In this document: positions 1-8,098 of the stretch, piece after piece
How the letters are laid out: every line of letters starts with the position of its first letter
Position numbering within the stretch: the stretch's first letter is position 1
Source: Saccoglossus kowalevskii
Taxonomy: Eukaryota > Hemichordata > Enteropneusta > Harrimaniidae
Assembly: GCF_000003605.2 (NCBI RefSeq)
Contig: NW_003135357.1
Span: 280,564-290,886 of the forward strand
Reading direction: 5' to 3'
DNA length: 10,323 nucleotides
The notes under the pieces: generated by a model
Told to the model about the DNA's origin: nothing
The model's input: only the letters and a program-made list of their open reading frames with translations
The model's database searches: none
Translations under genes and position numbers: made by a program

Positions 1-255
1 GTTCATCATATACTAAAATATCTGAATTACTTTGAATAAAGCTGGAAATTATGTCCTTTAAAATAATTAAACAAATAAGGCACCAATGTTTTTGTAAGAT
101 ATTTACATCTTTAAAGGACATTCGGTAGACTGATTTCCCTCTGTTGGGTCAACCCCAAAACTTGTTTGTATTCAAAATTAATTATGAAAATGCATGTTTA
201 TATTGAAACAAACTATGATAAAGGGAATTATATTACATGTATATAACAAAGGGCA

Positions 256-271
256 AGGTCACCAGAGTTCA
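256..271 (+). promoter_or_regulatory. DR4-type nuclear-receptor half-site pair (weak)
   Basis: AGGTCA, a CCAG spacer and AGTTCA form a direct repeat spaced by four bases, the arrangement bound by RXR heterodimers of the TR/LXR/PXR type. No promoter or gene lies close by. Short degenerate motifs of this kind occur by chance in 10 kb, so this is only a motif match. Confidence 0.15.
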
Positions 272-365
272 ACTATGTTCTCTCCAGGGTCAGATTAGAA
301 GCAAAAACCTTAAATTTGAAATCAGCATGGTAGAAGGTTGTACGTGTACTTCTTTTCCATATTTG

Positions 366-379
366 GCGCCATCTAGCGG
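366..379 (-). promoter_or_regulatory. CTCF-like binding motif
   Basis: Read on the minus strand the site is CCGCTAGATGGCGC. It agrees with the animal CTCF core CCASYAGRKGGCRS at 13 of 14 positions, and at all 14 if R is allowed at position 3. It is the best of several such matches in the window. CTCF is a zinc-finger insulator and architectural protein conserved across bilaterians. Binding is inferred from the motif alone, and short GCGCC-containing motifs can also be remnants of dispersed repeats. Confidence 0.4.
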
Positions 380-754
380 CGACAACGAGCTTATTTTTCT
401 ATACTAGTGTACACGGGGGCGATAGACTATTATAATTAATTTAAACTTATTTTAATCTTATATATGACTATTATGATTGGTTGATTGATTTGTTTGAATA
501 AATTGAATGCACTTTACAAATGTAACTGCCTTTGATTGACGCCCTCAACGTTCAACTCCTCTATGACAACGTAAATAGTTTTACTACCGTGACCATAGAC
601 CTTACAGTACAGGAGGGTCTATGCCGTGACGGACACCTATTTGCAAGTGAAAAAATACAATGTTTATTGATATTTCAAACTGTCATAGCTAATTTTGCCA
701 TGAACAAAATTAGTTAGATGATATTGTATGGGTACATGTAACTAGAATACCCTT

Positions 755-1260
755 GGGGACGGAGCTACGTCACAAAACGTTCCGCGTTGCTAGGACGCGC
801 ACCAATGTATCATGCATTTCTATGGGCTCTGCGAAAGCTGCTGTTGAACGCCGGTCGAGGAGCCGGTGAAAACAGCTAAATTCGAAAAAAACAACAGGAA
901 CTCAACTTTTAAGTAACCCTGAACAACCAAATTTATATAAGTTACACATGCAGGGGTAAAGTACCATTTTCTGATAGTTTTCGGTCTTTGTTTTCACGGT
1001 GGTTTCCAGGCGGTGGTTTCCCCCGAGAATATTTTGTTCATGTTTATTTCGAACCACAAGTAACATAACACGCTTCAATTATAATGTTTACCTTGAACGC
1101 TACAATATTTATTGTAGGATCTATGATTATACACAACATAATTTTTTTAATTCTTCGGTAGCGCCCTCTAATGGCGTACTAGTAAGCTAATACTGTTTTA
1201 CAGTGCTTTTGTTGACGGTTACCGAAAAAGGAAATATACGTGTTTACATATTAACTGAAC
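755..1260. other. Non-coding stretch with a CpG-rich patch, possible promoter
   Basis: The part at 755-865 carries about a dozen CpG dinucleotides, a CRE-like half-site (ACGTCA, 767-772) and an ACCAAT box near 800-805. It stands out from its AT-rich surroundings and could be a TATA-less promoter. A small direct repeat of GGTGGTTTCC occurs around 998-1021. The remainder to 1260 is AT-rich with no exon I can support. The link to the small ORF starting at 1261 is only positional. Confidence 0.25.
1161..1174 (-). promoter_or_regulatory. CTCF-like binding motif
   Basis: On the minus strand the site reads CCATTAGAGGGCGC and matches the CTCF core at 13 of 14 positions, with T at the S position. It has the same orientation as the site at 366. 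No gene is convincingly tied to it, and binding is inferred from the motif only. Confidence 0.35.
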
Positions 1261-1338
1261 ATGGACGAAAAGCTAAAGAAATTTGATTTTCGTTGCATAG
1301 AGGCAAATAATAACGACCCTCTGCATGAGCCTGACTGA
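1261..1338 (+). CDS. Small 25-codon ORF, possible first exon, uORF or pseudogene start
   Basis: An ATG in a strong start context (A at -3, G at +4) opens 25 codons starting MDEKLKKFDF and ending NNNDPLHEPD before TGA. I do not recognise the product. No good splice donor lies inside the ORF, so a normal first coding exon is unlikely. Past the stop, the same frame to about 1495 keeps a fairly protein-like composition but carries five stops. That would suit a decayed exon, although mutated non-coding DNA can look the same. It may equally be a chance ORF or a short upstream ORF of an unseen transcript. Confidence 0.15.
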   Translation: MDEKLKKFDFRCIEANNNDPLHEPD

Positions 1339-2230
1339 TTATATTCGTTCAGTTCGTCATTGTCAGGTCAAAGGAACCAATGAAATATGGATGAATCAGT
1401 ATAATTTACACTGGGGGACAAACACCCAAGCAATTGGCCTTGACTATTCCCAAGCACAGTCTCGGTCAAACAATTTGAATAGGAAAGTAAGCGTATGCTC
1501 ACATGGTCCGGACATCGGATTCACAAATAAATAACGAATGAGCAATTTGACGGAAGCGAAACAGGTATTTTCCGTCGGTTGTTGATGGACTGTGTCCTAA
1601 GCAAAGATTCGACTGGCATAGATTTAGTGATTGCTTTGCTAATATTTCATTGGTATCCATGCGTAGAGTGTTGCGATTGGACGGTCAATTACAATCGGTG
1701 CTGTTTTAGAAGCTATCGGAACACAATAAACAGTGACTAAATTGGGTGAAGTACGCCAAAAACGAGTTCAGAGTTAAAGTATTAAAAAGTTGTGTAAAAG
1801 TTTGTTTTTCCCCGTACATATCGAATTGAAATGATTTCCCTCGGGTAAATCAGTGACATTATTAGAATAATAATAAAAACGATAAAAGTATGCGAATGTC
1901 TCATCATCAATAATAGATATGTCGCTATTTTTTGAATAATAATCCAGAAGTGACATTCATTCGATTTTAAAAACAATTGAGAAAATGAAAATTACAATGT
2001 CACTAGAGGACGCTGTGACATTGACGTGTCACCCGAGCTGAAACTTCCTATCCCGGGCTTCCTATGCAAATCAAACTCCCAACTTAAACTACGATTCAGT
2101 CTTTAGTAATTATGAACAAATGGGTACCGTATACGTAGTTATTGTTAATCTGGGTTACATTACTTTCGACACGGTCACTAAAAGAAAACAACAACCGTAC
2201 TTTAGTACAGCTGCGCGCTGACCCCTGGAT
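1339..2230. other. No supported gene; small palindromes only
   Basis: An open frame at 1325-1534 (69 codons) resembles no family I know and has no plausible exon boundaries. The minus-strand frames around 1774-1976 are low-complexity products of AT-rich DNA. The one structured spot is the palindrome cluster at 1996-2032 (listed separately). An octamer ATGCAAAT lies near 2063. I see no RNA gene and no complete mobile element. Confidence 0.4.
1996..2032. repeat. Alternating TGTCAC/GTGACA palindrome cluster around a weak CTCF-like core
   Basis: AATGTCAC (1996-2003) and GTGACATT (2015-2022) form a perfect 8-bp inverted repeat with an 11-bp spacer. A third TGTCAC (2027-2032) can pair with the GTGACA at 2015-2020. 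The sequence TCACTAGAGGACGC at 2000-2013 spans the first arm and spacer and matches the CTCF core at about 12 of 14 positions. This could be a dimeric protein-binding site or a small mobile-element scar. No neighbour reveals its role. Confidence 0.3.
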
Positions 2231-2540
2231 GATTTATTGACCTTTGACACAAGTAGTTGGAACACAGACAGTAAACAAGGCTTCTCACTTTCAAGGTACG
2301 TTTTAGACGAATAGCTTATACTACACTCAAGTTAATCTAATCCACGAGTTATCGGTGAGTTGTTTGTATGTTTGTCTAGTTCCTGATGTATTTACTCGGT
2401 AGAAATATTGGTGGTATCTTTGCAGGAAGTTGGAAAGTCCAAACCAAAATGTAATTCAAGCCGCTTCTTTAGGACATTGACTTGAGCGGGCAGTCAACGA
2501 GAATGCACTGCGCTGGTGCAGCGTAGACGTCGCCTATGCT
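2231..2540 (+). other. Candidate 5'-UTR exon region with good splice-site look-alikes
   Basis: AAG|GTACGT (GT at 2296-2297) and CG|GTGAGT (GT at 2355-2356) are good U1-type donors. A TATCTTTGCAG acceptor ends at 2425. A DR1-like TGACCTTTGAC element lies near 2240. No long coding frame joins these sites, so if they are used they most likely splice non-coding leader exons. Such a leader could join the acceptor at 4141-4142 just before the NTF2-like gene, but this is inferred from site quality and order alone. Confidence 0.2.
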
Positions 2541-3760
2541 CGAGAGTCTGACAAATCTACGAATGTTACGCTTATGTAATGCCGCCCTGCATGCCCCCCC
2601 CGGAGAGTTATTAAGGGTTGTCCAGTTGACAATATTATTTCATATATTCAGCTCACCTGCCAGTGCATTGTTCCTGCTCTCCCAATACATTTCCTTTTCG
2701 GAAATCAACACCCCAATGGATAACCCTATAGTTGGGGACCATACCAGTTGAACTCTTTGGCAGCATGGGACTTGCCAGTACAATTCGTGGTTTGTTGTTT
2801 TTCCATGGGTATGTAATGGTGCATGCATAAAAAGCGTTTAGACATGTGTATAACAAAGAACCATGTCACACTCATAGGCACCGTGCATGTCAGTTTTACT
2901 TATAGTAAAATTTAGACCTGTTAATCACTTATTTCATTGTCTAAATTTATTTACAAAGGCCCTGGAAAAATATTCATGTTTCTGGCCATCATGCGTGTCT
3001 GTTAAGAACAGGTGCTTCATAGATTTGTAGTCTCCGTTCGGACGAAGTCTCCGTGTTTGGGTTCGTCTATTCATGTATCCATATCCGCTTCTCACATGAA
3101 CTTGCACCGATCACCGATATTGCACTTTTATTACACTTGCATTTATTTTATGATCCGATTAAAGATGGCTGAATGGTAGCTATTTTAAGGCCAAAAATGC
3201 ATGAAAACCACGCCTGTGGCGGCCATATTTTTTTAAAGAATGCAGTTCCGGATCTATATCTCTAACATGCCTGATTTGTCAATTTCCAGCTTCATACATA
3301 CAACGCACCTCATTTTTTTACTATTAAAATTACGATTGCTGACTGGTTGCCATCTTGTTTAATTGAATGCAGTTCAAATACATCGCATACTTGGTTATAC
3401 CAGTCAAGCTCAACGCAACATTGTCAAGCTTCGTGCAACCATAATTCAGGTATTGGATTCATTCAGTTCAAAACTGTTGCGAAGCAACATAAGAAATATT
3501 TGCCCGAGCTGTTCAAATGTAATACGTAAATAGAATTTTGAGAGTATACATGCACGTTTGAAAAGCTGCCCACGCGTGACGATTTTAGAAAACAAGAAAC
3601 ACACATTTCACAACATCTCACTAGATTACTTGTTACCCTAGACCTTTGGTTACATACTACCACTGTTTAGCTACACTGAACTTTCATAAGAGAATAGCTG
3701 CAATACAAAGTACGCACGAAGATGTTATAGTGATCATATCGACTAATGCGTAGTGGTCAG
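2541..3760. other. Long stretch without a recognisable gene
   Basis: Open frames here (2536-2751 plus; 2640-2856 minus; 3347-3529 plus; 3463-3663 minus) are short, overlap one another and show no family motif. Visible items are an eight-C run near 2584-2591 and YY1-like motifs at 3162-3357. A weak direct similarity between about 3218-3290 and 3346-3420 (GGC-CAT, T-rich, AATGCAGTTC, then diverging) suggests an old tandem or dispersed repeat. I see no RNA gene. Confidence 0.4.
3162..3357. promoter_or_regulatory. Cluster of three YY1-like motifs within a decayed repeat
   Basis: AAGATGGCTGA at 3162-3172 (plus), GGCGGCCATATTT at 3218-3230 (minus-oriented) and GTTGCCATCTTG at 3346-3357 (minus-oriented) resemble the YY1 core AAGATGGCGGC. 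The last two are followed by similar sequence sharing AATGCAGTTC, so the motif may simply be part of a repeated unit. Function is not shown, and the nearest gene starts about 800 bases downstream. Confidence 0.2.
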
Positions 3761-3765
3761 CGATG

Positions 3766-3774
3766 TATATAAAA
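3766..3774 (+). promoter_or_regulatory. TATA box, candidate core promoter of the NTF2-like gene
   Basis: TATATAAAA is a full TATA-box match on the strand of the downstream gene. A start site about 30 bases downstream would fall near 3795-3800 and leave a leader of roughly 370 nt. That leader contains several ATG triplets ahead of the real start (for example near 3850, 3963 and 4062). This argues either for a spliced leader using the acceptor at 4141-4142 or for a different start site. In AT-rich DNA such a match can arise by chance. Confidence 0.35.
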
Positions 3775-4124
3775 CACGCCATACAGTACATTAGTACTAA
3801 TATATCTTTACCATTATATATATTGAGTATCGTCATTTTAATCATTTAAATGGGGCTGTTGCATACTAATTGTGGTTATAGGTGTGTAAAAATACTGGTT
3901 TAAAATCACAATATATACCTTAATTGCAACACACCAGTCTCGCATCATTGATTACATCTTTAATGACGTCGATATTTGGGACATTGTCTGTGTTTGCCTT
4001 AATGCATCTGTATGGTGGTTTACTGATGTTGTCACACTGAGTGAATTGTTGTAAAATAGATATGTTTTATTCCATCGCCATTCTTCTGGTAGTTACACTT
4101 GAAATACCAGAGTACGGTGTCAGT

Positions 4125-4142
4125 TTGATTTCAATTTTATAG
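4125..4142 (+). other. Possible 5'-UTR splice acceptor before the start codon
   Basis: A pyrimidine-rich tract (TTTGATTTCAATTTTATAG) ends in AG at 4141-4142, 26 bases before the ATG at 4169. Use of this acceptor would remove the upstream ATG triplets from the leader. No strong donor lies between 3775 and 4125; the nearest good donors are at 2296 and 2355. Spliced cDNA would settle it. Confidence 0.3.
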
Positions 4143-4168
4143 GCATCAACGTCGGTCTACCTGGAAAC

Positions 4169-4863
4169 ATGGCGGATAACCCCAAACACGTTACTGACGA
4201 GGAAATCAAGGCTATAGCAGTAGGTATAATGCGTAAATGGACATCCATGTATAATGTTGGTAACTTAAGACTGCTAGTTGACTTCTATGCACCAGATGCA
4301 AAACTAATGGCACCCGGTGATGTAACTAGATATGGAAGGGAAGGTAAGCTGCATCGTGAATATTGCCGTTACCTATAATGTATGTAGTTTTGTATCAATA
4401 TTGGTCGTACTTTAAGAAAAATATAGAACAGACTGACTAAAAATAGTGGTAACGCTGACTAAATACATGAACCAGTTCAAATGAAATTACCGAAACTGGT
4501 ATAAATTAATATTTTGCTAATTACATTTTCTGTAACCATCACTAATTGAACAGATTAGTCAATCAGACTACGAGAAATGCATCGTCTTTCTGAACTCATT
4601 AACAAGATACTTTTTTTTCAGAGATTATGGAAGGACTCGTGCGCATGCGTAAATTTGTTGCTTCGTATCATCCACACGAACCTGATCGGGTTGGAACCAT
4701 CATCGAGAATGAAATGTACTACTTTTCCGCTGGAATCACGTGTTACAACGCCGATGGCGAACCATTGTACCCAGGCAAAGGAGTCTTCCTGACTAAGAAA
4801 GTGGATGGAGAGTTTCTCGTTTACACAGATTGTTTCAACTATAACACAGACCTCAAGAAATAA
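4169..4863 (+). CDS. NTF2-like (SnoaL/DUF4440-type) domain protein, two coding exons
   Basis: The coding sequence joins 4169-4343 and 4622-4863 and gives 138 residues, the usual size of a single NTF2-like domain. The ATG has a strong context (A at -3, G at +4). Exon 1 (58 codons plus one base) begins MADNPKHVTDEEIKA and holds the helical part, with W24 and the family-like sequence FYAPDAKLMAPGD followed by YGRE. Exon 2 continues with EIMEGLVRMRKF, then strands with GTIIENEMYYFSAG, NADGEPLYPGKG and the typical end VYTDCFN. The phase-1 junction forms GAG and restores the G-x-E-x-I helix of the fold. There is no signal peptide or membrane segment, so a soluble cytosolic protein is likely. The cone-shaped fold serves ketosteroid isomerases, polyketide cyclases, dehydratases and many uncharacterised stress or ligand-binding proteins. 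No specific reaction can be assigned from the sequence. Confidence 0.85.
4344..4621 (+). other. Intron of the NTF2-like gene (GT-AG, phase 1)
   Basis: The donor is AAG|GTAAGC at 4343/4344 and the acceptor is a run of eight T then CAG ending at 4621. A plausible branch site (CATTAAC) lies about 18-20 bases upstream of the acceptor. Read through unspliced, the exon-1 frame ends at TAA 4376-4378, which would remove the second half of the domain. Joining the exons restores a domain of normal length, the main evidence that this 278-bp intron is real. Confidence 0.85.
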
Positions 4864-4975
4864 CGTTTTCATTGTTGTTATAAGAGAGTAACCCAAATCT
4901 TGATTGTTTAACGCTTCCCTGTACATCTTATGGCTTATTAATAGTTATGTTTATTATGCCATCAGATGTCATCAC

Positions 4976-4983
4976 TGACGTCA
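4976..4983. promoter_or_regulatory. Perfect CRE palindrome TGACGTCA
   Basis: The full 8-bp cAMP-response element, the site of CREB/ATF bZIP proteins, lies 113 bases past the NTF2-like stop codon. It is one of three perfect copies in the window. Its position in a likely 3'-UTR makes a promoter role doubtful unless an unseen transcript starts nearby. Confidence 0.25.
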
Positions 4984-5764
4984 CACTGCGTCATACGAGT
5001 CCCATATTGAAAGAATGCGACAAGCGCAATTTGAACCTGTGCTTGCAGACGACTGGAGTCAATGCGATGCTACTTAAAAGACTGTGCCTGATTGGCTAAC
5101 CAAACCCAACACCTAACAGTTGGACTAATCAGAGATCAGCTTATTTGTTGGTAGTTTTTGTTTTTAACAAAACAAATTCTGCCTTATTTCTATGCTTTGG
5201 CTCAATTTGACTGGTGTGGCACATTTTGCAATGTTTCTATAACACGTCACGTGTTTGTTTGGCCTGACTAATCACATTTTCAGGTCAAACATTGATAATT
5301 TGTACAAAACAACACACGAATTGAGAGTCCCATACCGCAACGACTACGATGCCCTCATCTGAAGTTTAGACGAACATCACCGAGCAGTTTCGTGAGCAGA
5401 TTCGATTGCTAGTTTTCAGCATCTTAGGGTGTCATCAAGCCACCTTAACGTACGCGTGATTTATTGTTTGATGATTGTAGATTGACTATTAGATTACAAA
5501 ACTATATTCGATGTGAAGCATTTTTTAATTAAGATTAGTTTGAGACTGGATGTACCCTAGTTACCGAGTTGTTTTCTGTATATTCATTAGGTCGAAGGCC
5601 TTTTGAATTTTCTAGATATTGAGATGTATCATATATACTACATATGGTATTTAGCATTGGGAAAAATGTCAGTTTCTCGATTTTATACATCATTTTCTCT
5701 GACGTTCATCAGATGAATTTTGTTTCCATTTTCTTATTTGTCGGGGGTAAAGCGAAATAATTGT

Positions 5765-5770
5765 AATAAA
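5765..5770 (+). terminator. Polyadenylation signal AATAAA
   Basis: This is the first canonical AATAAA after the NTF2-like stop codon. About 15-20 bases downstream comes a GT/T-rich stretch (GGTAAGTGTATTGTTTTG, from about 5784), the usual arrangement around a cleavage site. Expected cleavage is near 5780-5790. Confidence 0.45.
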
Positions 5771-5785
5771 AGTATTATACAATGG

Positions 5786-6698
5786 TAAGTGTATTGTTTT
5801 GCATTTCTGCATCTTAATGTGTGACGTCATGGTTAGCCTGCACTAACCAGCATCAGAGATTGTCGTTCACATACTTTTGAATCAGTTCCCAACTCTAACC
5901 ACCTAACAGTCAGTGAGACCAACTTTGATACTGTTTTGAAAAAACAAAACAAAAAAAAAACATTTTTGTTATTGTCGGAAAACCTAAAAACAATAACGAC
6001 GTCTTATGGCCCAGCTTTGAACGTCGCCCCTCGCAATATTTCTGTTTCGTCACTAGAGGGAGTCACTCGTAGGAAAAGTGAACACGCATTGAGTGGCCAC
6101 CGTAACGAGGAAAATAGCATACCCCCTCCCCACATTTCGTGGGTGTTATCCGCATGTTACGTGAATGTGTGATTATCATTGTTATTATTTCCTATAGCAA
6201 GGATAAGCAGTTCTTCACACGGAATATCGTTACTGCTTTAAACGCTATAAAATATGCGCACATGCATTCTAGTAATTTCTTCTTTATGTTAGTGGGTCTA
6301 TTAAGAAAATGATGCCGTACTACATTGACATCTTTGTGCCCCTAATTTTATACAAGAAAAGTGAACCCGCATACTCCTTCGTATATTGTATATGGAGAGG
6401 ATATCGGCTTATGTTATTGGATAGGTGTGCACATCCAAAAAATAAACGACCAGCAGGATCGTGCGGGACAGTTTCTTACAATGAGAAAATACGCTTTTTT
6501 ATTATAAACCTGATACTGTCATCGGGCGATAAAAGTCGCTTCGACTCCACGTGACATACAGTTCATAACCCGGCTGAGGTACATTTGCTTACTATTGCTC
6601 AAGATTTACTGGACCAGGCATATTTAGTCATTTAAGAATTGTCGCGTGATCTGAAGGGACGAAGGTATACAGGCTGGCCCAGTCGTGGCAGTGTATTG
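5786..6698. other. Intergenic stretch with no recognisable gene
   Basis: An A-rich simple stretch lies at about 5939-5960 and a weak CTCF-like sequence (TCACTAGAGGGAGT, 11 of 14) at 6050-6063. An ATG-started frame at 6309-6554 (81 codons) and one at 5936-6172 look like nothing known, are not flanked by good splice sites and are probably fortuitous. No RNA gene or repeat pair is visible. Confidence 0.4.
5822..5829. promoter_or_regulatory. Perfect CRE palindrome TGACGTCA
   Basis: This second full CRE lies about 50 bases past the candidate polyadenylation signal. It could belong to a promoter downstream of the NTF2-like gene, but no gene is recognisable there. Motif match only. Confidence 0.25.
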
Positions 6699-6715
6699 TT
6701 TTTTTTTTTTTTTTT
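6699..6715 (-). repeat. 17-nt poly-T run, possible poly(A) tail of the minus-strand retroelement
   Basis: On the minus strand this is an uninterrupted A17 run, about 190 bases past the stop of the reverse-transcriptase-derived fragment at 6906-7436 and in the same orientation. That fits a 3'-UTR plus poly(A) tail of a 5'-truncated non-LTR insertion. I could not find a convincing target-site duplication, so it may be an unrelated homopolymer. Confidence 0.35.
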
Positions 6716-6905
6716 ATGATATCTTCTTTAAAACGAGTTCGTAAAGTCTTCCACTTGACGCCAAATTACCAAGAATGATTTGTTCTGACGCGTCCTCCAT
6801 AGTTGTCACCAGGGGGAGGGGGTAATATATATATCGTTATTCAGTACGTTAGGCCTTACATGTACAATATTAAATATTCTTGAAAATAAATAAACCCTAC
6901 CCAAG

Positions 6906-7436
6906 TCATTCCATAAGTTTTCGGCGTTTCTGTAATGAAACGAAAATAAACTTGTCTAGATGTACTAATGTATTTGAATTACTTAAAATAATTAACGAAA
7001 TAAATTTCCATTCTGTTGCTGGAGAACAATAAATGTGTAGAATAAATTTTAGCCTAAGATTGGCATATTGTGCGCAAATTAGAAGCATGTGATATTCATC
7101 TTTAATTTGATTACAACAAAATTGACAAAACCTCAGTTTAAGTAAAACCCCCATCGCTCTCCCAGTCTCAATATTTAGGTCATGTGTAGAAATGCTAAAA
7201 CAAGACAGTTTCCTTCTATAAGTAACATTTGAAATACATTCTATATACTTTTTACAAGTCATATTACATTTAAATTTACAGTATGTACGCATTTTGGGAT
7301 ATCCTGCAACCCCAGTAAACCATTCTTGCACATAAATATCAAAACTTCGCTGTTTAAATTCATATTGAAAGAGGTCGTAGTTAGCCACCTGTTGTTTTAG
7401 CCATTCTTCGCCAAAATCATATTTATTTAAGCCTAG
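6906..7436 (-). pseudogene. C-terminal fragment of a non-LTR retrotransposon polyprotein
   Basis: The minus-strand frame is open from 7436 to the stop at 6906-6908 and has no ATG start at its head; it simply emerges from repeat A, where TGA (7437-7439) closes it upstream. It contains KMRTYCKFK, then a basic stretch, HDLNIETGR, a Cys/His cluster CQFCCNQIKDEYHMLLIC (C-x2-C-x8-H-x4-C) and QYANLRLKFI. This order (MRTY, RIETGR-like motif, CxxC...H...C) is typical of the region after the reverse transcriptase in non-LTR polyproteins common in marine invertebrate genomes. The catalytic domains are absent, so the copy is dead as an element. The clade (CR1, L2, Jockey or other) cannot be told from this part. 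Confidence 0.65.
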
Positions 7437-7864
7437 TCATAATTATTGACAAAGTTAGTCATAAATCGCATGACATGGTACAATGAAATAGATTTATTTG
7501 GTGTGTTACAGTTAACCTTTTTGAGAAACGTGTCCTAATATTTCTCGAAAATTGCTATTTTTAGAACATTTCAATAGAATACATTGTTAAAGAAAAAATG
7601 CAAAAAGTACTCCATTATTAACATTGTATGTTGTTTTCAACCTCTATTACCAGGCTAGATTTTGAGATAATGCACAATATCTCTGCCATAGGAACCTGTG
7701 GTAAAAGTGTTATAATCGTGTCAAAATAGCGACTTTCCACTAAAATACAACTATCAAGTTGTGGTGACCCCCAACTTTTTTCGGTCAAAATCCCTATATT
7801 GCCTTGGGGTACAGGTTATTGCAAAATGAAAAAATTCTGGGTATTTTAATTTATGAGTAGGCTT
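7429..7864 (+). mobile_element. Repeat A, MITE-like non-coding element (left, shorter copy)
   Basis: The copy starts AAGCCTAGTCATAA and ends TTATGAGTAGGCTT, giving imperfect terminal inverted repeats of about 14-20 bp. It holds no coding frame and is AT-rich, as non-autonomous DNA transposons usually are. It pairs as an inverted copy with 8845-9385. Exactly shared blocks include 7649-7669 with 9055-9075, 7676-7697 with 9027-9048, and 7729-7747 with 8977-8995. It lacks about 40, 50 and 20 bases that the other copy has. Its right end continues CTACCTTA, shared with the right end of the other copy, while its left end abuts the retroelement fragment and lacks this extension. No clear target-site duplication is visible. 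Confidence 0.6.
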
Positions 7865-8098
7865 CTACCTTAACAAGTTTTTGACATGCAGTGCCCGGAA
7901 AGCTAACTCAATTTAAAGCAATTGGGTATGCCCGAGTATACTAGTATTAGTCTACTTTTATACATTTCAACCAAAAACGAATTATTTCAGTGTTAATAAC
8001 TGTATGTATTTGGTGTCTACCCAGCTCGCCCATTAGGGGGGGGAGTTGCATGACACGATTGGTCGAAATAATCACCTTATTTGCATAAATTAATTTTC
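7865..8098. other. Spacer between repeats A and B
   Basis: The stretch has no gene. It contains a run of eight G near 8036-8043 and an inverted octamer ATTTGCAT at 8080-8087. The weak similarity of repeat B to its partner may begin inside the last ten to twenty bases. Confidence 0.35.

Larger units (their letters stand above)
1..754. other. AT-rich stretch with no recognisable gene
   Basis: I find no coding exon here that I can support. The longest open frame (532-717) lacks an ATG start, resembles nothing I recognise and has no splice-site context. Visible items are a CTCF-like site at 366-379 (listed separately) and a direct repeat of nuclear-receptor half-sites, AGGTCA then AGTTCA with four bases between, at 256-271. 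There is also a short TGAT-type simple stretch near 478-492. The rest is unstructured AT-rich sequence, consistent with intergenic or intronic DNA. Confidence 0.5.
4864..5785 (+). other. Probable 3' untranslated region of the NTF2-like gene
   Basis: No other gene appears between the stop at 4861-4863 and the first AATAAA on this strand at 5765. A 3'-UTR of about 900 nt is therefore the simplest reading. A perfect CRE palindrome TGACGTCA lies at 4976-4983. An acceptor-like TCACATTTTCAG ends near 5282 and could mark a 3'-UTR intron or chance. The actual 3' end is not proven, since an earlier variant signal could be used. Confidence 0.4.

Noticed and set aside
532-717. 61-codon frame without ATG
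   Set aside because: There is no ATG start, no exon boundaries and no resemblance to a known protein.
2640-2856. Overlapping minus-strand frames of 62 and 67 codons
   Set aside because: Two different frames of the same DNA, neither with a family motif. They are expected by chance at this length.
4577-4792. 71-codon plus-strand frame across the intron end and exon 2
   Set aside because: It runs in a different frame through the acceptor site and exon 2, whose correct frame gives a clear NTF2-like protein.
4618-4926. 102-codon minus-strand open frame
   Set aside because: It lies antisense over the second coding exon of the NTF2-like gene and resembles no family. It is a shadow of the real exon.
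5936-6172. 78-codon frame starting in an A-rich run
   Set aside because: The lysine-rich start is the translation of a simple A-rich stretch and the rest has no family features.
6309-6554. 81-codon ATG-started frame
   Set aside because: It has no recognisable motif, no good splice sites and no start context or neighbour that supports it. It is likely a chance frame.
6660-6698. Possible target-site duplication or missing A end left of the poly-T run
   Set aside because: AAGGTA and a loose match to AGCCTAGTCATAA are visible, but the agreement is about 8 of 13 bases and too weak to support.
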